Shown here: positions 32,460 to 42,014 of the stretch, one piece after another
Layout: each line of letters starts with the position of its first letter
Numbering within the stretch: the stretch's first letter is position 1
Assembly (NCBI GenBank): GCA_037783415.1
Contig: JAZGTN010000085.1
Location: 2,475,501-2,539,500, forward strand
DNA length: 64,000 nt
Reading direction: 5' to 3'
DNA from: Leptasterias polaris
Lineage: Eukaryota; Echinodermata; Asteroidea; Forcipulatida; Asteriidae
The notes under the pieces: model-generated
The model's input: the letters and a program-made list of their open reading frames with translations, nothing else
What the model was told of the DNA's origin: nothing
The model's database searches: none
Program-made: the position numbers and the translations under genes

Positions 32460-32995
32460 AGATAATAATAATAATAATGAAGCGCATATCACTGCCAAGT
32501 CCCTACGCGCTTTATAGGAATAAAGAAAACAACAAGATACAAATAAAATACCAACGGAAAAACAATGACTGATAAACGGTGAATAGATGTGTTTTAAGGC
32601 GATTTTTGAACTGCTCAACCGTGACTGCTTCCTTAATAAACTCAGGTATGCCATTCCACAGTTCAGCTGCAGCTACTTGGAATGACCTAGCTCCTTGTAA
32701 CAGGAGTGGAAGTGAAAAGATCTATAATTTACTCCTTGCATTTGAATTCCTCAGGCTAGAGACATTCAACATGTCACATTTTCGGGGGCAAGCTTTTGTG
32801 CAGTCACATAAGAAATAGTCGACCACCCATACACAGTTCTGAGTGAATGTGAATGGCGTAACAATACCAGACTTTGCCCATCTGGAGGTTGCTGTACACA
32901 AACAAGCTCGCCCCAAGCCTAACAACATTGTCTTTAGTCTGAGGAATCCAATTTGAGTGTTCACTTGTGACTAATCAAGTCATTGTACCAGACTG
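32460..32995. repeat. Dispersed repeat beginning with an AAT run, copy 3 of 3
   Basis: Starts with an AAT triplet run and GAAGCGCATATCACTGCC. The part from 32700 matches 975-1175 and 14385-14605 and ends CATTGTACCAGAC. It is the longest copy. A weak open frame in its first half was not recognised. Confidence 0.6.
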
Positions 32996-32999
32996 TATA

Positions 33000-33620
33000 C
33001 AAAATCCAAGTGATAAAGGGTTTTTACAAAAAAAGTCCACTGTGCTGTGTTGATACCGTACTGGTTATAACACTGGTGGTTGTGGAACAAGTGTAAGCAC
33101 TGAGGAATGCCGACTGCTAAAATACTTATATCTGATTGGTTGTTGATAGTTCGAATATTGTTTATAATGAACCATTTTTCAAGAATTTCAATTCAAAAAG
33201 TAAGCTCAAAATAAAAATATTTTAATTATTATTTTATACTTTCCATAAATTCAAGGAGAAAAAATTCCTTTAACCAAAATATTCAGTCTGCCATAAAAAT
33301 TATTTTCTAAAAAGTTCAGACACGCAATATACACGAGCAAATTTCAAAAGCATATACAGTTAAAAACTCAGAGAAAATTAAATATTTGTGATTAATGCAG
33401 AAAGTAATACAGCAAGTGATTTCATTTGCTTATCAAAAGTAGCATACAGCAACAGTTACCAGCATTCTCCTGAAGACAATCGGAGTATACTGATCGAAAC
33501 GTTGAGTTGTTAAACCAACAGTTCTTTTCAGAACCACATAGAGAGATGCATGTACATGTACATGGTGTCTCCCCAAACTCACTAGATTGTATTCCCATCT
33601 TGCAAAGTTTCATACCTTAT
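33000..33620. other. Intergenic, mostly unrecognised
   Basis: AT-rich. Around 33470-33510 a CTGAAGACAATCGGAGTATA / ATCGAAACGTTGAG stretch resembles a dispersed motif also seen near 34277 and 43660 (GACGTTTCGAC). Confidence 0.4.
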
Positions 33621-33626
33621 ACTTAA

Positions 33627-33994
33627 AGGCACTGAACACGTTTTGTAATTGTCAAAGACCAGTATTCTCACTTGGTGTATCCCAACATATGCATAAAATA
33701 ACAAGCCTGTGAAAATTTGGGCTCAATTGGTCATTGAAGTTGCAAGAAAATGATGAAAGAAGAAACACCCTTGTTGTACAAATTAGTGTACTTTCAGATA
33801 GGAATAAAAGGCTTCTGGCCAGAAGTCTTTTATTATTTTAGTGAGAAATTACCTCTTTCTCAAAAACTACGTTACTTCAGAGGGAGTCGTTTCTCACAAT
33901 GTTTTATACTATCAACAGCTCACCGTTGCTCGTTACCAAGTAAGTTTTTATGCTAATATATATTTTGAGTAATTACCAAACGTGTCCAGTGCCT
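33627..33994. mobile_element. TTAA-flanked MITE, family 1
   Basis: TTAA at 33623-33626 and 33995-33998. 368 bp, with the full interior including GGCTTCTGGCCAGAAGTC. Confidence 0.9.
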
Positions 33995-34553
33995 TTAATA
34001 AAGATCAAACTCATTGTTTTCGCCAGTTAAAATTAAATCTACAATTATTTTGATTTGATAGGATATGACTTTGTTTCAAAGTCTGATCATACTGGGCTCG
34101 ACTTCACAAAGTACTAAAGATTCATCTTAAGATTTGATGTCAGTATTACCGAAGTGATTTGTAATGTGACGTCACACTTAGCAATTAAGATTGAGAAAAT
34201 AGAATTAGCTGATTGCAAACTGCTTACCAACCAAAAGGACCTATGGTATAAATGCGAGAAATGGTTAATGGCCTGACGTTTCGACACTAGCAGAGTCTTT
34301 CTTGATACAATTTAGACTGATTCGCAGTTAAGATCAATCTTAGACCTTTTTGAAATCGAGCACCTTGTCTTGCTTGTAAGACAGCCTCATGTAGACACTT
34401 CATCCACTTGAAATGATTTATAATTTGTGGTAGTTCCATAAGCCATACTCTGTAGAAGTGAAAGAAACAAACGACAAAATACAGAGATTGTTTAGCCCTG
34501 CTCAATACTTCTATGTGTACCCAATGAGATACTTTTAGGCATGCTAGGTGGAA

Positions 34554-34822
34554 CAGGGATGAGAAATTTCAGACTTTTATCGGAATTCAGACTTTTCAAA
34601 TATCTGCCGTGTTGAAAAACTAGCTGCTGTTATTTTCTTCAGAACAAAGAAATCCTGCTCCTTTGGTCTTCTTCTCTAGCTCTGAGGATACTCTGCCCCA
34701 ATACCACATTGAAATCTGTAACTCCAGGGGTTACTGAAAAGTAAAAAAACCATCATTTCAATTTACCTTGTAGAATTTGGATCCTAGTTTCAGACTTTTT
34801 TGTCAACAATGACTCTCACCCT
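34554..34822. mobile_element. hAT-like MITE, family H, uninterrupted copy
   Basis: CAGGGATGAG at the left; the right end is degenerate (ACTCTCACCC). It serves as the reference for the interrupted copy at 9951-10710. Confidence 0.7.
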
Positions 34823-35613
34823 TTTTCACAGGTACCATTTGTGACTGGTGTTCTACTTATTTTTCCTTAGCAGAAATTTGTGAAGCACATTTGACCTGCT
34901 CTATCGAAATGAGGAATGTCTCTGAAATCACGTTTACGTGTAATTCGCCATACAAAACTTGTTGACATTCATAAAAATTTGAAAAAACACTAAAAACCGA
35001 TTCCGAGGTTTCGGTGGTATTAGGTTAAACAAAACTTGATCATTCTTGTCGTGGTATTACCTTTAATTGAAAAGATGAATAAATCTACAGAAAGTATGTT
35101 TTCTTGAGCATGTTCGTACGCATAGCTACAATAGCTAGCTGTTGTTAAAAGCGATTATCTAAATAAACACGTATTAAAAAATGGAAGTGGCCTTGTCTTG
35201 CAGACTTTCTTCATTGCCCGAGAACTTCGGATTGGAATAAGCTACAGAAATAATAATGGTATTGCTGGAAAGCCAGTGAGTTACTTATTAACATGGTATG
35301 CTATAACTCAATTTTCGAAATTTCAGAGACATTCCTCAATTCGATAGAGCGGGTCACTGCTTAAGCAGCTCTATGACATTGAGCCCGGGTTTAAAAAAAA
35401 ACTTTTGGTGATGCTTTTTTTCTGAGGACTACTGATTTCTATTGTCGACCCCCAAATTGTCTTGAGACAAAGAAATATTCTGTTTTTTTATCAATGAGAT
35501 TTCCTCTTTAGTTTGACCATGGAGGCTTGACTCAATTGAAAATGACAGATGGAAAGTCTATGGTCAAATTTTGAAGAAAATGTTTTTTTTTTTAAATGGG
35601 GACATACCGTGTA
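34823..35613. other. Intergenic between MED15 and the TP53I13-like gene
   Basis: No gene or RNA supported. A GACATTCCTCAATTCGATAG stretch near 35330 is the inverse of one near 34910 (TCTATCGAAATGAGGAATGT), so 34900-35350 may be a decayed TIR element. Confidence 0.5.
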
Positions 35614-38600
35614 TCAGTATCGCTGACATATGCTCCTTCTATCCTTGTCATTAGAGTGATGCTGTGCTGAAACTAGAAGCCCAACATCAAACTGCCCATT
35701 TTCAGAATTCTGCTCCTCCGGAGCATCCATTGCATGGGCTCGCAGAAACTCTTCAATAAGCGCATCGTCGACACGTGGAAGAAGGAGCTTGCATCCGTAT
35801 GTCAGCACGGCAAAGGGCTGCCAAAGGAGGAACACAAAAGCAAACTTTCAATGGTTACACTTCTGTAGAAGTTCATAAGTGTTGAGTTTTTGGTTGACAT
35901 AAGCCAAAATTAAGTTGGATTTGAAACATGAACACAATAAAGAGCATGAATTTAAATGCAAATAGGGATAATTTCTTATTTGAGAAACTCTTTTCATTGT
36001 GTAATATTGCAATGATCTTTAAGGTATCTTAAACCAATCATACAACTAATCAATAATAAGTTGAAAGGGGGGGTTACCTTTGGTAATTACTCCAAAAAAT
36101 GTATGACCATAAAAACTTACTTGGTAAGAAGCACTGCAGCTTTTCATAATGTATGACATTTTGACTCAAAAAGTCGTACATTATTATAAAGGTTAAGTGC
36201 TTCTGAGAGGTGCCTTGTTACAAGGCACCTCTCTGTGTCTAACACCCTGACTCGTACCGTTTCTCTTGACAATTCTTTGAAGGGTGTTATAATTTGTTTC
36301 CACAAGCACGATGTAGCTATCCTTTTCAGTTCGTCCACCTCAGTAGGGTCAGCACACGGATGATATAAAAACACTGCGGCGCCATGCTCTAGATTATGCA
36401 ACCATCGCTGCTTTGGTAGGTATTGGTACTCTCCGTACTTAGCCCATAGAGGGCGATGTGCTCCGTTGGTGGGGATGGGATCACGGTATTCAATAGCACG
36501 ATCCATGCATACATGTAATGGCTGTGAAGAGAATGTCATTTGGAAAACAGGAAATAAAAGAAACTAAATGAAATTTTTTCCCCAAGTACAATTAAAGGCT
36601 TTCAAATCATTGGTTCAAAAGCACCATTAAAAAACCAAAACTAAATGAAGAACCTATGTCTGGGTCAGAGAGTTCATCTGGGTGGCATATCTTTACACTA
36701 ACCACTAAACCTTTATTTTTTAAGTTACAGGTTAGGTCAAATTGATTTTTAGATACTTTAAAAAATGACAATAAAAACTAACTTAGTGAGAAGCACTGCT
36801 GCAGAAAGGATGCCTTGGAAGTGATATTGGTTTGGATGGGTTTTTTTCACCCGAAAACATTTGCACTGGAGAAGCGATTCATGCATGAATGGTCTCTCAG
36901 AATGCTTAGGCCAGAGGTAGGGTTGGTACCCGCTGTCACCTCACTAAACGTGGATAGAATCGACGTTCTTGTGAAAATACCACGACAGTTTTCTCAACAA
37001 GTAGACACTCCTGTACTCAACTGAAACTTTCACGTGTGAATTTTAGTGGATCTTTCTTTATAATTGTGCCTATAAATCAGTAATAAGTTGACAAAAAACC
37101 TGACCCCTGTTTAATTAATATTACACCATTTAAAAATACAGGGAGCTGACTCACTGGATTCAGATTAGTTGTTTGACAGTGAAGAGAAGGTGCTTCGGTT
37201 CGGGAGTTAACATTCTGTGGAATTATAGATAAAGAACAAAAAGAGAAATCTACTATCATCAATATCTCAGAAAAATTTACCACTTGATTGTTTGCTGTTT
37301 TGGGGGAGATATGTCATGCATAGATATAGATATAGATAATGCATGATTCTGAGCAAGGATTGATAACAAATATTTAGCCCAAAGAATTGATTTACTTCTT
37401 TTGTTTATGTATTCATTGTTGATCAATGAATGATGAACATTTTGAAAGTACTAATTTGCCTGCACAGAAAAAGACTTTGCAGCTAAATGTCACTCACCTA
37501 TAGTGCCATGTGTTTTGTACACTGCTACATGTGCCCTTTTCTGCTTGCCGTACAGGCTGTATGGTTTTTTAGTTTTTTTTTAGCAACTTTTGTTATTATT
37601 GTCACTAATGCTATTGTAATGAAACAAAGGATGCCATAAGTGAACTTAATACTGTAGCTTTCAAGCTTGAGAGGAAACCCGTGTGCTTGCTGTGTGTGAG
37701 CCACAAACATCAGGGCTCCCCTACTCTTCCACAATAAGTGTTCTGGGTTCTTTAAAGGGTGTGTACAACATTGGTAATTGCCAAAGACCTGTATCCACAC
37801 TTGATGTGACCCAACATATACATGAAATAACAAACCTGTGAAAGTTTAAGCTCAATTGGTCTTCGGAGTCATGAAAAAACAGTGAAAAACCCCTTATGTG
37901 TTTTTAACTTCTTTTCAAACATCGGAATTTATCCTGCAGGATAAAGACTATTATTTTACTCATTTCCTGAAAACTATGGCATTTCAAGCAAAACTATTTC
38001 AAGGGAAGTTTTCCACCATGACCATCTTTATACCATGTAAGTTATGTGCAAATCTGTGAACATTTATATTTTCAATCTTACCAATGTGACACACCCTTTA
38101 ACCTGCACTGCCAACCCTAGTACACTGGACCTATGGCTTATAATGTCCCATCCGAAGGACAATTAAAGCATTGGTATTTGCTCAAGGACACAATTGTTCC
38201 AACTGAGGAAATATTTACAGGGAACCAGTGACAAACAGTGTAATACATGGTATTTTGGCTGGTAACATGTTCCTGCTAAGCAAGATATTTGTCTTTGCTT
38301 AGCAATGTTCACGTGCTTATACAGTTTTATGAAGTTGACCTTTTTCATGGTGCAGCCATGGCTTTACTTCTATTCCACACAATGTAACCAAATTGAGGCT
38401 GGATGGAACGGGAAGCTGGGCCCAATGAAATAAAGCCTGTAAGCACAAAATCTTGCTTAGCACAAACAGGTTACCACCAACATTCCATAGAAGTTAACAT
38501 TGTTGTGACTGGTGCCCACTCATTTTTGGCTTAGCAAGATATTGACTGCTCAGCCGCCAGTATTTTCTCCCAAAATGTTTTATGATATTCGGCCCAGGTC

Positions 38601-40364
38601 CCATTCATGATATAACAATTCAAGCTGCCACTGTCATTATTTGGCCGTCTGAATGATCTGTGTCTCTATGGTCTTCAGTTCTATGTATTTTTCCACCAGG
38701 GATCAAGAGGTCAGGACTGTGTAAGTTACTCTGCCGCTGTTCCTTGCTCTATGCTCTGACAGGCCCACATGTTTTTCAGGAGCAACAATAATAAAATAAT
38801 TCGGCACTTCAGCTTTCAAACCATACTGACTAAAACCATGTTACTTGTTTGAAGTTGTACAAGCATAAATAGAAGACATCTCAAGTCATGCTTTGTTATG
38901 ACCTACTTGAGAGTAAGATAATAACGCCTTGAGCCAAGACTACTTACAGTGGGCGTGATAATATATATAGACTGTGCAAGTCTCGCGCGTAATCGAACTT
39001 CCGGGACCATATGGAGTTTTACGTGGGCGAGATTTTGTTTCGTCAATTATTTTAGTTTAACGTAGGTTATGACCTAGAAAAGTATACATGTTGTTGGGAA
39101 TGTAATAAGTGATAACAAAATATGAAAGTAAAACCAATTCAAAAGTAATATAACGAAGAAAACCCAAGAATTAAACTTGACCTCAGCTTCCGGGTATTGC
39201 AAAAAACTAAGAATTTTGTGCTCGCCTCCGATCACTAACTTACGTAAACGCTTGTTTTGGATGCGCAATTATAATCGCCAGATGCTGTAATTGCAAAGCA
39301 AACCCTTTTCATATTGCAGTCTATGGTTGTTGAGGCGTCAGCATCCTCTTTAAACTGAGATACGGGTCCATTTCAGACCCGTTTGACCTTCACGAATCCG
39401 CGTAAGGGGTTTCTAAAAAGTTCACATCAAATAGGCATCCTCTTGTCCCAGAGTTTTAATTTTTTTTCAATAATAATATACACACTATTGTGATTGTTTT
39501 TTCAAAAGCTAAAACTTTTCATAAAATTGTAATGATTTATTTTTGTTCTTCAGATTTTGTCATGAGATATAATTTAAAACAAAGATTTAATTTCAGAAAT
39601 AAACATGTTCTTCGTTTGACGTGTTTTCTCGTTCGGATACGCGCGAGACTTGCACAGTCTATTTACCGTATTTCTGAAGTAACGCATCCCCGGACACTTG
39701 TAGTATTCATCCGAGTTGTCCCAATCGACCAATAGATTGTCCTGCGGATACAAAAAGACAAAGGATGATTATTGTCATTTTCATATTTCAGAGGGGACTT
39801 GGGCGATGAGCAGGCCCCTTTGGATTCGATAGTTTTTTTCTCGAAACTACAGATTCCTGCTTGTGGGCTCCGGCTTTAGGCGTAGGCCTAACGTCCCCAA
39901 AGCTGAAGTCCCGTACCGATCGAGGTGCACGCTTTCAAAATAACGGGCCGCAGAGTTGAGCCCAAACCGTAGCAGTGGTTTCGAAAAGGACATCATGAAG
40001 CTCCAAGTTTCATTGATTGTCATCTTTATCAACTTTAGGGGCCTAAATCACCGCAAAACAATTAATTGATTCCTGTTGCATTACTGACTTCCCACTGATT
40101 CAAGACTTCACACAAAGGTACGATTTTATTGACTGAAGCATTTTGTTTGAAACTACTCAAAAATTTGTATTTTTTCTTATCTCTAATTACCTTTCCATTG
40201 TCGCAATTGTCATCTGGTATGCCCATGGGAACGCCGCCATGCATATCACCACCGTTTCCTGTGTTCTTGTACCGCCATGGTGTTGCCTCGAGGACTCCAC
40301 ATACTGCAGCCAACCCAAGAATAACCACAGCCAACAGTCGTTGTGTCCAAAGGGTTAGGCGCAT
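35614..40364 (-). CDS. TP53I13-like secreted protein (DUF3105 domain)
   Basis: Four exons on the minus strand, all phase 0: 40364-40191, 37214-37155, 36521-36258, 35817-35614, giving 233 residues. Exon 1 starts with a signal peptide (MRLTLWTQRLLAVVILGLAA, VCG). Exons 3 and 4 hold the DUF3105 signature: PLHVCMD, IPTNGAHRPLWAKYGEY, a QRWLHNLEHGAAVFLYHPC core, then PFAVLTYGCKL and FLRAHAMDAPE. In vertebrates this domain belongs to TP53I13, a p53-inducible single-pass membrane protein linked to growth suppression; the biochemical role of the domain is not established. Here the frame ends soon after the domain with no transmembrane segment, so the product looks secreted or lumenal. Donors are GTAATT, GTGAGT and GTACGA. 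An alternative 3' exon adding a membrane anchor cannot be excluded, and a 5' untranslated exon is possible because a pyrimidine tract and AG precede the ATG. It converges on MED15. Confidence 0.82.
36066..36250. mobile_element. MITE fragment in TP53I13-like intron 3
   Basis: Contains TACCTTTGGTAATTACTCC and AAAAACTTACTTGGTAAGAA, as in the families at 41420 and 57585. It also contains a GAGAGGTGCCTTG/CAAGGCACCTCTC palindrome near 36205-36235. It ends a few bases from the donor of exon 36258-36521. Confidence 0.55.
36750..37120. mobile_element. MITE family D relative in TP53I13-like intron 2
   Basis: Shares CGCTGTCACCTCACTAAACG and the flanking AGGTAGGGTTGG with 31278-31646; the ends are degraded. 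Confidence 0.5.
37740..38110. mobile_element. MITE family 2 relative in TP53I13-like intron 1
   Basis: AAAGGGTGTGTACAACATTGG at the left and CCAATGTGACACACCCTTT at the right are inverted ends; the inside includes CATCTTTATACCATGTAAG and GAAAACTATGGCATTTCAAG, as in family 2. It is followed by a SINE family A fragment. Confidence 0.65.
38968..39661. mobile_element. TIR element with TAGACTGTGCAAGTCTCGCG ends
   Basis: TAGACTGTGCAAGTCTCGCG at the left is matched in inverse at the right end (39635-39661). It is 694 bp with no transposase. A TA-type target would fit Tc1/mariner but is not proven. It lies in the first intron of the TP53I13-like gene. Confidence 0.75.
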
Positions 40365-40485
40365 AGTGCTTCAAGACAAACAAGAAAACGTTAATGTCGA
40401 CGAAAGTAATTAGTGCAGCGCTATATGCTTCAAGACAAAGAATAAAACGTTAATGACGACGAAAGTAATTAGTCCTGCGCTATCC
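40363..40485. repeat. 60-bp tandem duplication at the TP53I13-like start
   Basis: GCTTCAAGACAAA, AAACGTTAATG, CGACGAAAGTAATTAGT and GCGCTAT occur twice in order (40367-40425 and 40427-40485). The first copy touches the start codon at 40364. Confidence 0.85.
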
Positions 40486-40516
40486 CAAGTCCAGGCATCG
40501 AGTCCAAGCAATAGAT

Positions 40517-40668
40517 CGATCCATTAAGCCCCGCCTCCTTACGAGTTGACCAATCACAGCCGCAAAACCCGATCACCGTTAGTGCAAAGATCACCAAACG
40601 GCTCAAATGGTGATCAGATTTCGCGGTTGTGATTGGTCAATGAGAAATGGGCGTGGCTTAATGGATCG
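40517..40668 (-). promoter_or_regulatory. Putative promoter region of the TP53I13-like gene within a 152-bp MITE
   Basis: Inverted ends CGATCCATTAAGCC and GGCTTAATGGATCG define a small TIR element starting 153 bp upstream of the ATG. Its arms carry CCAAT boxes in opposite directions (GACCAATCAC at 40549, GTGATTGGTC at 40629) and GC-box-like CCCCGCCTCC and GGGCGTGGC. A further CTGATTGGCTAAT lies at 40739. CCAAT and GC boxes are typical of TATA-less promoters. Promoter function is inferred from position and motifs only. Confidence 0.45.
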
Positions 40669-41419
40669 GTGTATTCAACTGCCCATTTCCTGGGTTTCGT
40701 TGTTACATATGTTAATAGCTTATCTCTGTAGACGTATCCTGATTGGCTAATAGAATATGAATATGCATAAGAACGTCAATATGAAACTTGATAATTAATC
40801 GCCTTCCCTTCAGTCAATCTTCTTTCATTTTTATGACACGATAAAAAGCAAGACATAAAATCTCTTAGCATCCTTGCTTTATAGTATACTGTACAAACAC
40901 TTATTCCGCGTGCACAAAAATAGACCAAACAGATTGAATAAACACTTGGATGTACGTGATAACGTGAGTTTACCGTGCTCTGCTCGACTAGATTCCCGCG
41001 TGGGTTTGAATTAATTATTCCACATCGTGCCCCCAACAAGCAGACTAACATTGCTGAAACATTACAACAAGAATGTATGGTGCGTGTCACTGCCATCCCT
41101 TTTCCTTCAAATTGGCAGACACGTAATTTAATTAAAGTTAGCAGGACGGAAAATGGCATTTGAGGCCTCTACACAATTATTGTGGAACTGTGTATGAATG
41201 ATTACCTCGGAAGAATCTCCATTTGTATGTTTACTTTGTTTTGCCCCTCGGTATTTCAGGTAAATTTGTCTCTAGATCACCGCGGACACAGCGACGTATG
41301 ACCAACGGCCACAGTCGTTCCCAGTCAACATTAGAGCCAATTGCCCATCGGCAAACGTACAGGCAGGAAACGTACAGGCATAACTTTTGTTTTTGGAACC
41401 GTTTGATTGTTTTCATCCT

Positions 41420-41750
41420 ATAAATGTAAATATAGTAAAACTAACCTGTGAAAATTTCATTTCAAAAGGGGGTAGCTTTTTTGAGATATCGCCAAAAATC
41501 GTGAGCGGTTATGTCCACGCAAAAGAATGATATGTAATTGGAATACACAATCTGAGAAACGCATTTGACAGTAACGTTTCTCAGATTTAAATTTTGGGGG
41601 ATAAAAACTGACATCTTTCCATAACCACAATACTATCGGAGTGAAATGTTTCTCAAAATGCTTTATACTATCGAAAGCTGCTGTACTTCTGACCAAGTAA
41701 GTTGTTATTGCCATTGATTTTAAGAGTGATTATAACAAACGTACTTCATT
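41420..41750. mobile_element. MITE copy, family E
   Basis: Matches 57585-57970 in inverse order: TTTGAGATATCGCCAAA, AACGTTTCTCAGATT, CATAACCACAATACTATCGG, TACTATCGAAAGCTGCTGTA, CCAAGTAAGTTGTTATTG. Confidence 0.65.
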
Positions 41751-41799
41751 TTAAGTCAACAAACAAAATGCTCTGTGACACTTTGTACGGACTGTTTGT

Positions 41800-42014
41800 C
41801 TATACCCATTGTACAACACGCAGTGCGCATACACGCGCGTCTCCTGCCCGCCATTTTGGGTGTCAAAACGTGCACAAAAGGATGGTACACGTGTTTACAC
41901 GCGCATTGGTGCGTAAACACGTGTACCATCCTTTTGTGCACGTTTTGACACCCAAAATGGCGGACATGAGACGCGCGTGTATGCGCGCTGCGCGTTGTGC
42001 AATGGGTCTATAGC
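41800..42014. repeat. Long hairpin: approximately 100-bp inverted arms, tiny loop
   Basis: The arms about 41800-41902 and 41912-42014 are near-perfect reverse complements, meeting around GTTTACACGCGCATTGGTGC. They include GCCATTTTGGGTGTCAAAAC and its complement. The element is CpG-rich and forms a nearly uninterrupted cruciform or RNA stem. Short ORFs on both strands are symmetry artefacts. Confidence 0.93.
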
